Source of the DNA: Pseudozyma flocculosa PF-1
Lineage: Eukaryota > Basidiomycota > Ustilaginomycetes > Ustilaginales > Ustilaginaceae
Reading direction: 5' to 3'
Assembly (NCBI RefSeq): GCF_000417875.1
Contig: NW_006920869.1
Location: forward strand, 1,047,759 to 1,111,758
DNA: 64,000 nucleotides
Shown: positions 40,070-50,617 of the stretch, in pieces
Layout: each line of letters starts with the position of its first letter
Numbering within the stretch: the first letter of the stretch is position 1
The notes under the pieces: model-generated
Database searches by the model: none
Told to the model about the DNA's origin: nothing
The model's input: the letters and a program-made list of their open reading frames with translations, nothing else
Position numbers and translations under genes: made by a program

Positions 40070-43000
40070 ATGGACACCATCATGGAGACGCCCGATCGCG
40101 AGCGCGCCCTGCTCCAGCAACGTGCGGCATCGGCGTCGGCCGTGACCTCCTTTCCCGGACAGACGCCAGACAACCGCGAGCTCCTCTCGACCCACCCGCA
40201 CCTCCAGCACCAGATCAAGAGCAGCCCCACCTCGGCCTCTTCCGACAGCTTCTCGTCCTACATCCACAAGGACGCCGCCATCATCCAGCACCGCTCCAGC
40301 TCGCCCCGCGCCGACTCGGGCTCCCAGGCTTCCGCAGACGGCCCAGGCGCGCCCGGCAGCCCCAGGTCCCGCGTCCAGGCCCGCCTCGACGCCGTCGCCC
40401 TCGATGGCCACCGCAGGCTTCCCTCGTTTGACTTTTCGCGCCCCATGCCCCCCATCCGCTCCGTCTCGGCCACAACGCCCATCCGCGGCGGCAACTTCCC
40501 CGCCGTCGTCGATCGGCGCTCGGCGCGCAGCCAGGAGTCGGTCGCCGTCGACGTCAGCCAGCTGCGCGAGCGGCCCCGCTCTCAGCCCGAGCCTTTCGCG
40601 CCCATGTCCATCAGCGCCCTCTACCATCAGCCAACCCACGAGGGCCTGTCGCAGTGGGAGCGCGAGGGTTCTGTGGCCTCGGTCGCCTTCACCGCCGACG
40701 GCAAGGACGACGACAAGCATGGTCAGAGGGACGATGCCGGCCGCGCCGGCGAGATCCGTAGAAGGCGCAGAACACGTCCGGACGAGGCCAACCTCCTCGT
40801 CCGGGCCTACGCCGACAACGCCTTTCCGAACCAGGAGACGCGACAGCAGCTGGCCGACCAGCTTGGCATGACCGTCCGGTGAGTATCAGTGCCTCTGTGG
40901 CGACCACACGTGACGCCCAAGTCCTTCAGCGCTGTGCTGACGCCCTCTCGCCATCGATGTTTCCACCTCGCCGGATCCTTGTGCAGCGCCGTCTCGGTAT
41001 GGTTCCAGAACCGACGGCAAGCTGAGAAGAAACGGTCCGGGCGGTACGGCGGCTCCGGCATCCTCGGAGGTGGCGCCTCGGCCGCCGACCCTTCGGCCGA
41101 TCTCAGCTCTTCCGCCACCGCTGCCACCAAGGCGGCCGGTTCCGAGCCGGAGTCGGTCGTAGCTCGACCGCCGCTGGCTTCGACGCCCAAAGATCCCAAC
41201 AACCGGCCAGCCCGTGCATCGCTGCCGGAGCCGATCAAGTACACGCAAGCGAACAAAGAGAACGTCCCACCGTGGGCCGCCGCCACCGCCGCCTTGTCCC
41301 GAGGCGACGACGGCACACCTCTCAAGGTACCCAAGCTGGAGCCGCAGGACGACCTCCTCGGCAGCGAGCGGCCCGTGTCCGAAACGCCAGCTGCCTCCTC
41401 GCACCGTACGCGCGACCCGAGCGCTGCCGCCGACACCGTGTCTCGAAAGGCCGACACCCGGCAGAGGCCGGCATCACAGATGGACAGAGTCCTATCCAGG
41501 TCGTCGGCGACGCCGTCGGCAGTAGCCTCAACCGTCTCAACTGCAGCGCCTCGGAGCACGCATCAAGCGCTCTCCCGCGTGCGGTCGGCGCCGAGGCTGT
41601 CCCTGGACGAGGTGCTGGCCAGGCGCGCCTGCGGCCTGAGCCGCTCGGTGACTGAGTATGTGAGAACTCACGACCGGTCGAGCGACATCGAGGACGAGGT
41701 CGTCAGCACCATCCTACCTCCTCGGAAGGTCCTTTCGCGCGCCGGAAGCGCCTCGAGCCTCTCGCTCGTCACGACGGCCGGTGGCAGGGCCAGCCTCGGG
41801 AGCCCGGCGTCGCACGCGACCGAGAGCGCCGCTGCCGGCGACATCGCATCTCTCAACTCGAGGCTGCCTCCGGCCGTCACGGCCTCGCTCCAGCGCAACG
41901 GCGTCATCTCCAAGCTCAGCGAAGAGGAACACGCGGAGCAGCAGAAGGCTAAGCTGGTCTGGCAGCGGATGGAGAGCAGCAGCGCCAGCAGCAGCGATCC
42001 GGATCGCGCCCTCGCCGATGGCGGCGTCAACGGCCTAGCCCATCCCAAGGACAGCGAGGAAGACGAGGAGACGACGCTGCGCATCATCGCCAACCGGCGC
42101 GCTGCCAGGGCCCAGGCTCTCGGTCGCGGGAAGCCGGCCGCTGCCGACGCCGACGCCCGCACGGCGATCCAGCAGCATGCCACCGCGGCCTCGGATCGCA
42201 GCCACCAGCTCGCCTCGGCGCCCTCGCAGCTCGGGCTGGTGAAACGCGTGCCCAGCCTCGATTGGGCGGCGGGACGGGACCGATCCGTCACCCCCGCGCT
42301 CCCGCAGCGAACGGTGAGCAGCCCTCTCGCCCGCACCACTGCCCGCACCGCTTCGACGCACAAGTTTGCCTCTCCGGCCAAGCCCAGGCCTAAGGACCTG
42401 CAAAAGTCGGCGGCTCGACGGGCCTCTGCCCAGGCCAAAAAGGCTGCCGCTGCTGCGCCTGTCCGGCTGGCGCCCGCCATGTCGACGCCGCTGCGGAAGA
42501 CCGGAGCGGCCGCCCAGCAGCAAGCGTCACGACCGGCCGTCGCCGTCACGCCTGCCCCCAACGGAGGCCGGACCAGCCCGCGAAAGAAGGCAGCTGGGGC
42601 CGCAGCCACGGCCACAGCCACGCCGCAGCAGCAGCCGCAGCACTTTCAGCAGCATGTCAACGACGAGAACGTCTTTGGCGGCGCGACTGTCCCGTCCCCG
42701 GCTTTCCGGTCCACGCCTGGCAGTCCGAAACGTCGCCGCGTCGAGCACGTGGCCCCGCCAGCGCCGAGCATCGAGACGGCCGCCGCGCCGCACCCGTCGG
42801 TCCGGACGGTCGACCGCGTGCTCGGCTCGCCGATGTTCGCGCCGCGAGGCATGATGCACCCGCACTCGTTCCCGGCGAGCTCGACGTACCTGTCGACGCC
42901 GCGGCCCCTGGGTTCGTCGCCGTTCAAGGGCCCGCTCTCCACTCGATCCGAGAGGATCGGCTACCGAGGCCTGGGAGCGGGCAGCCCGTCGGCAAGCCCG

Positions 43001-43609
43001 GCGCTGCGAGACTACGGATTCGAGCAGCCGCGCGTCCGCTCGTTTCAGTCGGCGCGCGAGTCGAGTGCCCGTGACCAGAGGCGGCCGCTGGCCGAGCGAG
43101 GCCCCTTTGATTCTCCGGCCGGCTCGCGCACGCCCTCGCACGACTCCAACGACAGCGGCGCCGCGTCCAACACGAGCGACGAGTGGGTGTCGAACCTGGC
43201 CAAGGCCGCCGTCGGGTCCGCCTCGGCCGCCACCTCGTCGACGCCTGCCGGCGGCGCTGGGTCGTCGACGGCCAAGGTGCTGTCGGCGACGCCCTCGCGC
43301 ATCTTTGCGGACCGGAGCAGTGTGGCCAACCTGACCATGTCGGCCGAGCGCATGGGACCCTCGGCGAACCGGCACGACGACAGCGGATTTTTCGGCAGCG
43401 ACGAGAGCGAGGACGAGCAGCCGGCGCCGGCTTCGGTCGTGGTGCGACAGAAGAAGACGGCGCTGTCGGCATCGGCGTCGCGGTGGGCAAAGTCGAGGAG
43501 CAGCCCCGTCGTGCCGCGCAAGCGCAAGGCGGGCGACGCGGCCGAGGACCAGCACGCCGCCGAGCTGCTCCTCGGTCTCGGCCAGCGTCACGAGGCCCAG
43601 TCGCAGTAG
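40070..43609 (+). CDS. Homeodomain transcription factor, 1143 aa
   Basis: Predicted nuclear DNA-binding protein from exons 40070-40878 and 40987-43609. The intron (GTGAGT...GCAG) splits the homeodomain just before the recognition helix. Residues 231-288 form a typical (non-TALE) homeodomain: RRRRTRPDEANLLVRAYADN, then LADQLGMTV, then VSVWFQNRRQAEKKRS with invariant W, F, N and R. The remaining 850 residues are Ser/Ala/Pro-rich and likely disordered, with one helical acidic stretch (EEHAEQQKAKLVWQRMESSS). A KEN sequence inside NKENVPP at about 360-362 resembles an APC/C degron. Basic clusters near the C-terminus (VPRKRKAGD) could be nuclear localisation signals. The architecture recalls Yox1/Yhp1-like cell-cycle repressors, but orthology is not established. 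Confidence 0.9.
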
Positions 43610-44202
43610 CTCAGCTAGCCTACCGCCTCGACCTCATCGCTGCGCGTGTCACCGCCCGCAGTGGCCGCATCCCAGCCATGATCGAACATCCACCTCGCCA
43701 TCGCCCGTCCGGCCCCCATGAGAATTATACAGCGCTTTCGGAATCATATCCCTCATGGACTCGACGGATAGAGGCGAACGACGAGGATCGAGGGTGCATG
43801 TGCTTGCCTCCCCCCTGCTCTTCCTTCTGGAAGATGAGCGAGGAGGGGTGCAGACGAGGGGGCTAGTGTACAGATGCTGGCATGGCGGATGCGGATGCGA
43901 AGACGACGATGGCGGGCCGGTGACGAGAGAACGGAGCATGGCCGGCCGACGGTGGCGGCGGCGGCGGCAGGAGCGGGCGGAACGGCCTGCCTGACCCTCA
44001 TGTCTTCACTGTTTGGAGGTGAGGCGGGAAAAGGCCAGATCCGAGGAGGGCAAGGGGACGTACGAAAGGTCAGTCGGATTGGCTCCGTCTGCATTGGACC
44101 AAGGTGCACATCGCGGCGTCGAGGCAGACGCCGAGGCCGAGGATGGACGAGAGGTGAGTGCAGGGAGCGTCGCCCTCCCCGCCCCTCTCCACTCACCAGC
44201 TC
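43610..44202. other. Convergent region, homeodomain gene / glutaminyl cyclase
   Basis: This probable 3' UTR region lies between converging genes. The cyclase frame stays open to 43753, so a longer cyclase C-terminus is possible. No separate gene was recognised. Confidence 0.45.
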
Positions 44203-45690
44203 GGTCCTGCGTCCCCTCTCGCTCTCCTTCCCATCATCTCCACCTCGCCCCCCTTTCGATGCAGATTCAGCTGAAGCGGAAGCGGCGGCGGCGGCGACGG
44301 TGCCGTTCTCACCTTGAAACTCGAGCCCGAGGTACTCTGCCGTGAAGAGGGTCATGATCCTGCTCCAGGCAAAGACGGTAGGGTAGTCCAGTGCGGAGCG
44401 ATCGTCTGCCATCCTGTGCCAGACGCTGGGGAAGGGGTTGGGTATGACGTGCAAGATGGGTACGCCGGCGCGCAAAAAGGGCAGGTGGTCGTCCTCGATG
44501 CCGCCCCAGGCCGGCTGCGGGTGGAAAAAGGATCGACGCTCCTCCTGCAGCCCGGCGGGGAAGAGGAGGCCGGCGCTGCGCAGCCGCGCCTCGGCGTCGA
44601 CCAGGGCGGCATGGAGCCACTCGGTCGGCTTGAAGTAGGACGGCACCGACGGGTTGCGCACGCCCAGCAGGTCGAGGAGGACGAGGTGCTCGATCGTATC
44701 CATGTGCCGCACGGGCGTGTAGGCGCTGTGGTAGCGCCGCGCCGTCAGCCTGGGCCCGTGCGCCGTGCTGCTCGAGACGTAGTCCATCGGACTCCAGAAG
44801 GTCGACGTCCAGTTCTTGGCCAGGTCCCTGCGCATGCGGGCGGTCCAAGCATGGCCGCGGCGTCGTCAGTATTGGAACGTTTCGCCCGCGGCCAGCACAA
44901 GATCCAGCGCCAGCAAGGCAGCGACCGGCGGGGCCGCAACTCACCTGGAGCCGTAGATGGAGTCGGTGTTGGTCCACTGCCGATACGCCTCTTCGCCGTC
45001 AAAGAGGATGATCTGCAGCGTCGTCTCCTCGCTCCTCGAGAGCGGTTTGTCGGGGTCCTGAACGTGGATTCTCCTCTCTCTCCGGTCGAGGGCGTCGTCG
45101 AGGGCGACGGCGATGTCGGCGAGGATGGCGCAGGGCGCCGCGCTGTCGGTGGCACCAATAAAGCCGAGCGGCGACACCTTGGAGTCGTAGTGGGCCGACA
45201 GGACCAGCTTGCGCGGCGCGGCCGGGTTCTTTGTGAGGACGATGTTGGTCATCCTCTTTGGTCCCTCGGGCGTGTCGGTGACGAAGGAGGGGGTGTCGAT
45301 GTGCCAGCCGAGGCGGCCCTTTGACTCGTCGCGGCCGAGGCGGGTGCGGAAGACGTCGAGAAAGTACTCGCGCACCAGGGTGCTGTTGTCGGTGTCGGGC
45401 GGGCGCGGGATGAGGATGCGCGAGAGGAGGCTCGAGGTGTCGTCGTGGTTGATGAGCGGGCCCGGGTCGTGCGTCTGGGAGAGGGCGCGCAGGCTGGCAT
45501 CTGAGAGCTTGCCGTAGTCCCTTGCCTGGGGTCGTACTGCGTGGGCCGAGGCGGTGCCGCCGTAGGGGGACGAGCCGCAGCTCAGCACCAGAAAGCCGAG
45601 GGCGAGGGCGAGAATGAGGCGAAGCTGAGGCAGGCCTCGTCCTCGCCATGCCTTGGCAGGTGCGCCACCAGGCACCCTGCAGCTGGGCAT
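44203..45690 (-). CDS. Glutaminyl-peptide cyclotransferase (M28 zinc-peptidase fold), Golgi-type
   Basis: Predicted enzyme that cyclises N-terminal Gln/Glu of secreted proteins to pyroglutamate. Exons: 45690-44945 and 44827-44313. A likely third mini-exon, 44216-44203, gives 424 residues ending FQGPSW. A hydrophobic segment at about residues 24-40 ([16 protein letters not shown]) after a basic N-terminus suggests a signal anchor. The single-zinc ligands of the family are visible: Asp in GATDSAAPC, Glu in [12 protein letters not shown], and His in [11 protein letters not shown]. The active-site region [11 protein letters not shown] and the [13 protein letters not shown] loop also match. The 3' end is uncertain. 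Without the last splice the frame runs on to 43753 through Arg/Ser/Gly-rich sequence that does not look like this family. Confidence 0.85.
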
Positions 45691-46258
45691 GATGTAGCTC
45701 TGCGAGGGAACGCCGAACAGGGGAAGGGCAAGGCAGGGTCGTGGTTTGGTGGTGGTAGGTGGTGGTGGTGGTCGAGGTGGACGCGGCTGCCGAGGCGGAA
45801 CGAGGAGCGTTGGTCTGAGCGCGGGGGATGGGGTGCACCGTCTTCTGCGCTGGCAGCTCCTTGTCGGAACTCGGGCCAAAAGGCCGCCCGCACGGGCAGC
45901 GCCCAGCAGCGCCCCGCAGCGCCCCGCAGCGGTTGGCCCGCTCGCTCTGCCTCCCTCTCTCTCTCCACATCCCTTGCCGGCCTGCAACGCCACCACCGCC
46001 ATCACCAGCAGCCCCCACTCAGCGAGTCTCCGTCCACGGCTGTCTGTGCACCCTCACTGGCTACGTCCGACCATGTCCTCTTGAACAACTCCCTTCGCAG
46101 CTGCGGCAAGCGCACGACCGTCTCCCAAGTAGCATCCGCGTCGATCTTCTTTCCTCTCCCTCTCGACCTCGACCTCGTCTCGCCCCGCAGCCACGTCAGC
46201 CCGAGACTGGAACTGCATACCACTCCACGCCTAGGTCGTGTCATACCGGCCCATCACC
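45691..46258. promoter_or_regulatory. Divergent promoter region, glutaminyl cyclase / NPR2
   Basis: This 568-bp spacer lies between divergent ATGs. It has GGT-rich sequence near 45745-45780, GCGCCCCGCA repeats near 45900-45935, and CT runs near 45950-45970. No gene was recognised. Confidence 0.4.
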
Positions 46259-49200
46259 ATGTCGATCCCCGTCCTCGACGAGCAGTTCCTGCCCCGCCTC
46301 GTCTGCGTCTTCTACGCCATCTTCCACCCGACCGAAGGGCCCAAGGTCGTCTACCAAGTGCCCGAGGGATCAGTCTGCGATCAGCGCCTCGACGACGTCG
46401 CAAAGAGTCCGGCGCAAAAACCGAAGCAGGACGACGAGCAGCAACGACACCAGCAGCATCCCTCCAGCGGCAGCAAGGAAGATGCCCATTCCACCGGCCC
46501 CTCGGGCGCGTCCAAGGCGCAGGTGCTTTCGGGCGACCCCCTCTTTGACTTTGCCCCGCTGTCCGAGTATCTCATACCCAAGGCGCCCCTCTGCGGCAGG
46601 CTAGTCGCCTGTACGGCCAGAAGCTTGCGCAAGCCCCGCAAGGCCGACTCGACCTCGGAGCAAGCGGCGACAGGCGATCCGCAACCTCCGTCTTCCTCGT
46701 CACGCTCCGACATATCGGCCGCAGCCGGACCGTCGACGTCTCCACCAGGCTCTCCGTCGTCCTCGACACACTCGCGGTCCGGTCCGCGGCCGCAGTCCAG
46801 CAGCACGCGGCCGGTCGGTAGGGGTCCCACCGCCTCGGCTCGCTCGTACAAGATTCTGGGCAACCCGATCCTCATCGAGGACGCCGCCCGCTACCGGAGG
46901 AACAACTTCATCTTCAACCTCTGCTTTGTCTTTGAGGGCCATTCCGACGTGCGCGCTTACGAGCCCGTCGTCCGCAAGTGCGGGAGGGTGCTGCGCGGCC
47001 TCGAAGAGTCGCAATCGTTCCTCTCCAACCCCAGGAGCATGTCGAGGGTGTACGGCATCATCGAGCAGCTGTACGAGGACCTCAACTCGTACTGCGAGAG
47101 CTTCGTCGCGCTGCCAGAGGCGCCCTACACGTCCTACATCCTCGCCTCGAGCCCGCAGACGATGAACAAGCTCTCTTCGCCCATCGTCGGGCCCCACGAC
47201 TTCCTCTCGCTCGGAGCCAGCGCCACGTCTCTGCGCGACGAGCACCAGCGCAAGGTGCTGGCGCAGCACCTCCGTCAGATGCACATTTCGCCGTCCAAGT
47301 CGCTCGACGCCGATCCGAGGAGCAGCACCCACACGCCGCCGGGGCCGCGCTCGCGGGCGCCGTCGAACGGCGAAAGCCCGAGACCGGTGCTCTCGCCGCT
47401 GAGCAGCATCCGACCCGAGACGATGAGAAGGACCTGGACCGCAGCGACGGCCGATGCGGGCGGAGGCGCTGTCGGCGCTGGCGGCGCTGTATCGAGCCCG
47501 AAGTCGCCAGAGACGACGCATGCGCTCCCATCGCCACGGTCGCGGCGACCGACAGTTTCGCGGTCCGCCACGCTGGCGAGTCTGACGGGCCCCATCAAAG
47601 AGACCTTGCCGACCGCAGCGGCCGCGAGCCCATCCTCGTCGATCACCAAGACCTGGTCGGAGGCGCGCTTCAGTGCCCTCGGACGGGTGAGCGCAGAGGA
47701 ACAGAGCGAGCTCGCCAAAGGCCTGATGGCGGCCGAGACTGGCCTGCATGGCGAGCCTGGGCAAGCGGCCGACCGCGCCGACGGCAGCCTCAGCGCGCGA
47801 AGGTCGAGCGGCGGCAGCCCGGCGATCCCCGCGAGCGGCAGCGACAGCAACGCGCTGGTCGACAGCATCGTGTCCCTTCAGACCATCGACGCCGCGCTCT
47901 CCAACTCGATCAACGCGCTGCGCCACGACACGTCCGACGTCACGACCAAGTCTGGCATCGCAGAGCGCCGCGAACCGCCGCACGGCCTCGGCCGCACCGT
48001 GCGCGACGCCGTCAACCTCAAGCTCTTTCCCACCTACCCCAACCCGCCGCCGGTCAATGACTGGGACGTGCCCGTGGCGCTGCTCGATCTCGGCAGCCGC
48101 GTCGACGGCAACTGGGACCTGACCATGGCGCGCATCTTTCCGTTCATCGACGGCGTCAACCACGTCAAGCGCATCGCCCAGCTCGCCGACGCCGAGCTCG
48201 GACTGGCGCGCTCGTGCATCGAGCACCTGCTCTACTACGGCTGCATCATCGTCATCGACATCTTCCAGTACTTCAACATGTATACGGTGCGGCCGGCGAT
48301 TGCGAGGATGGCCGACGACGAGACCATGGGTCGCGAGTGCGCCACGTACGTCACGCGGCCAGGCTACCCGTTGCCGTCGTACCCGGAGCTGCTGCGGCTC
48401 TACTCGCTGCTGCGGCCGGGCAAGAACCTGCACGACTGGATCGAGGACAACGACGTCGACGCCAAGGGCATCGACGTGCGGCGCTTTGTCTCGTTTGGCG
48501 TCATCCAGGGCTTTCTGCGGCGCGTGCGCCGCTACCCGATCTACCTGGCGCGTGAGCCCGCCCCGGCGACTGCGACGATCGACGGCGAGTCGCGCCTCGA
48601 TGCTTCGATGATCTCGACGGTGCGCGACTCGCCGATGTTCAGGTCGAACGAATCGCCGTCGTCGCGGGCGCGGCGAGACCAGAGCGGCAGTCGCGAGCCG
48701 CGCGACCGACGGCCGAGGGAGCTGACGGGCGGCCAGGCCGTGCCCGCGAGCACGGGGAGGGTGCTGCGAGATGGCCACGTCGCGACGGATCGTTTCGACG
48801 GCGCGCAGGCCGCAGTCGCGCAGCAGCGGCGGACCGCTTCCGAGGCGGCGGGCTACGAGGCCAGCGCGCACGCCTCGGACACGACGTCGCGTGCCAACAC
48901 GGCGCGGTTCGGCACCTCGCCGACCAAGCGGCACGCCCAGCGTGCGCGCCAGCGTGCGGGCTACCATCATCCAACGGCCACGGTGATTGACGTTGCCAGC
49001 GTGGCATTCGACATCCGCGACAGCGCCAAGCAGACGGTCCCGTCCGGCCCTCGGTCGCCCCGGAAGCGGATCAGCAGCCAGAACATCGGGCTTGGGCTTG
49101 GCCACGGCTCCGGCTTCGCCTCGGCTGGCATCGGCGGCGGCGGCGGTGGCGGCGCAAGCGGCTCGGGCATTGCCGGTGCGAGCGGGATATCGCAATCGCA

Positions 49201-49747
49201 GCGCTCGGTGGTCATTGTGCCGCCGGAGCTGCCGGAGATGCTCGACGGGACGCGGTGCGACGACGAGCTGTGCGTCCACTTCGGCGTCAGCTGGCCGGAG
49301 CTCGAGAAGATGCTGATCCAGCTCGGCACCGACCGGAGGGACGGGCTGCGGCGGTACGGGGCGGGCGACGATTCCGACGACGGCGGCGGCGGTGTGACGG
49401 CCTCGGGATCGCGCGGGCCCGACCACTGGAGGCGGACCGCGGCGACGTCGTCTGGGTTGACGAGCGGAGGCGGGGGCGGCACGGCCAACAGCGGTGTGGG
49501 CGGTGCCAGTTCTGGGTGGAGTCGCGCGGCGAGGATGTCGGGCATCGGCAGCGGCGTCTACTCCGGCCACATGCACATGCGATCCGCCACAGGCGGTACG
49601 GCAGCGGGAGCTGGGGGCGAGAGCGGCAGCGGCTGGGGCGCGGGCTCGGAGGATGCTGCTGGGCCAGGCTGGTCGGGCTTTGGAGGCCTGGACCGCCAGA
49701 CGATTGAGGCGGGCGACCTGGGGCGCGTCAAGGTGCTCCTCCAGTAG
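46259..49747 (+). CDS. NPR2: GATOR1/SEACIT subunit NPR2 (nitrogen permease regulator 2), extended
   Basis: Predicted 1162-residue homologue of Npr2/NPRL2, a subunit of the GATOR1 (SEACIT) complex that inhibits TORC1 at the vacuole when amino acids or nitrogen are scarce. The start (46259) gives PRLVCVFYAIFHPTEGPKVV, the conserved longin-type opening. Conserved blocks follow: DFAPLSEYLIPKAPLCGRLV, YRRNNFIFNLCFVFE (about 212-226) and SRVYGIIEQLYEDLNSYCES. Around 585-770 the C-terminal winged-helix part includes WDVPVALLDLG, SCIEHLLYYGCIIVIDIFQY and FVSFGVIQGFLRRVRRYPIY. Three long Ser/Gly/Ala-rich inserts (about 45-190, 340-560 and 785-1162) roughly double the size relative to yeast Npr2 (about 615). 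The Gly-rich tail (49120-49700) is unusual. No intron is needed. Confidence 0.92.
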   Translation: MSIPVLDEQFLPRLVCVFYAIFHPTEGPKVVYQVPEGSVCDQRLDDVAKSPAQKPKQDDEQQRHQQHPSSGSKEDAHSTGPSGASKAQVLSGDPLFDFAPLSEYLIPKAPLCGRLVACTARSLRKPRKADSTSEQAATGDPQPPSSSSRSDISAAAGPSTSPPGSPSSSTHSRSGPRPQSSSTRPVGRGPTASARSYKILGNPILIEDAARYRRNNFIFNLCFVFEGHSDVRAYEPVVRKCGRVLRGLEESQSFLSNPRSMSRVYGIIEQLYEDLNSYCESFVALPEAPYTSYILASSPQTMNKLSSPIVGPHDFLSLGASATSLRDEHQRKVLAQHLRQMHISPSKSLDADPRSSTHTPPGPRSRAPSNGESPRPVLSPLSSIRPETMRRTWTAATADAGGGAVGAGGAVSSPKSPETTHALPSPRSRRPTVSRSATLASLTGPIKETLPTAAAASPSSSITKTWSEARFSALGRVSAEEQSELAKGLMAAETGLHGEPGQAADRADGSLSARRSSGGSPAIPASGSDSNALVDSIVSLQTIDAALSNSINALRHDTSDVTTKSGIAERREPPHGLGRTVRDAVNLKLFPTYPNPPPVNDWDVPVALLDLGSRVDGNWDLTMARIFPFIDGVNHVKRIAQLADAELGLARSCIEHLLYYGCIIVIDIFQYFNMYTVRPAIARMADDETMGRECATYVTRPGYPLPSYPELLRLYSLLRPGKNLHDWIEDNDVDAKGIDVRRFVSFGVIQGFLRRVRRYPIYLAREPAPATATIDGESRLDASMISTVRDSPMFRSNESPSSRARRDQSGSREPRDRRPRELTGGQAVPASTGRVLRDGHVATDRFDGAQAAVAQQRRTASEAAGYEASAHASDTTSRANTARFGTSPTKRHAQRARQRAGYHHPTATVIDVASVAFDIRDSAKQTVPSGPRSPRKRISSQNIGLGLGHGSGFASAGIGGGGGGGASGSGIAGASGISQSQRSVVIVPPELPEMLDGTRCDDELCVHFGVSWPELEKMLIQLGTDRRDGLRRYGAGDDSDDGGGGVTASGSRGPDHWRRTAATSSGLTSGGGGGTANSGVGGASSGWSRAARMSGIGSGVYSGHMHMRSATGGTAAGAGGESGSGWGAGSEDAAGPGWSGFGGLDRQTIEAGDLGRVKVLLQ

Positions 49748-49870
49748 TCCCGAGTGGCAGAGTAACGGCAGGGGCAGCGCTGCGACTCGAGGGAATGGCA
49801 GGGTGCGGCGTGTTGGTCGCTGATGCCACTCTGAAGCACGCGAGGAACCTCGTGCTCCTCTCTCTCTCTC

Positions 49871-49976
49871 NNNNNNNNNNNNNNNNNNNNNNNNNNNNNN
49901 NNNNNNNNNNNNNNNNNNNNNNNNNNNNNNNNNNNNNNNNNNNNNNNNNNNNNNNNNNNNNNNNNNNNNNNNNNNN
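49871..49976. other. Assembly gap (106 N)
   Basis: Unknown bases flanked by CTCTCTCTC and TCTCTTCTC, so again a CT/GA microsatellite. Confidence 0.98.
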
Positions 49977-50232
49977 TCTCTTCTCTGGCCTGTCGAGCAG
50001 GCGTAGCGGCGGGGCTGGTGGCGCAGAGGAGGTGGTGGGCTCGTACGGTGGCTGCGCAGCGAAGACGGTGGCGGCCGCAGCAAAGTGGAGGCTTGGGCTG
50101 TGGCCCTGGCAACCGGTGTGGCCGCGCGTCACCTTGCCGCACCGCTGCCTGGCCTGCCTGCTGCCTGCCTGGCCCCCCGCAAGCGCCCCCCGCCTCGGCG
50201 AGCTTATCTTTTTCTGGCTGACCAGCAGGCAA

Positions 50233-50258
50233 GCAGGCAGGCAGGCAGGCAGGCAGGG
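50233..50258. repeat. (CAGG)n tetranucleotide repeat
   Basis: About six GCAG/CAGG units, the same repeat type as in the 22-24 kb region. Confidence 0.93.
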
Positions 50259-50617
50259 TCCACGCAGGCCAGCCCAGCTGTTGCCCCAACGAGGCAGCGC
50301 CCGCTCGCCACCTCTGGCCTCGACCATCGATCGGACCCCTGTCGGCCCGCCGTCCGCCACCACCGCCACCACCACCACCATCGACAGCACCATCAACAGC
50401 ACCTATCAAAGCCCTCATCTCCACGTTCCTGCTCTTGCCACGCAGGCGAACCACTGCACACTCTTCCGTCTCTCAACACACCCCACATCGCCAAACAAGC
50501 GCTTGTTTTCTCGCCGCAGTTATCGCCACTGAGCCCACCACCGCCACCGTCACCGCCAGCACACACCTCGGCCTCTCGCCCAGATCGCAAGTCGCGCGCG
50601 GTTGTGTCACAGCCAAG

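Larger units (their letters stand above)
49748..50617. promoter_or_regulatory. NPR2 downstream / ATG15 upstream region
   Basis: This region holds a CT run at the edge of an N gap, a CAGG tract, and a CCACCACCACC stretch near 50355-50380 ahead of ATG15. No gene was recognised. Confidence 0.45.

Noticed and set aside
46700..50083. 1127-codon minus-strand open frame opposite NPR2
   Set aside because: Antisense to NPR2 and crosses an N gap; Arg-rich translation without any family signature.
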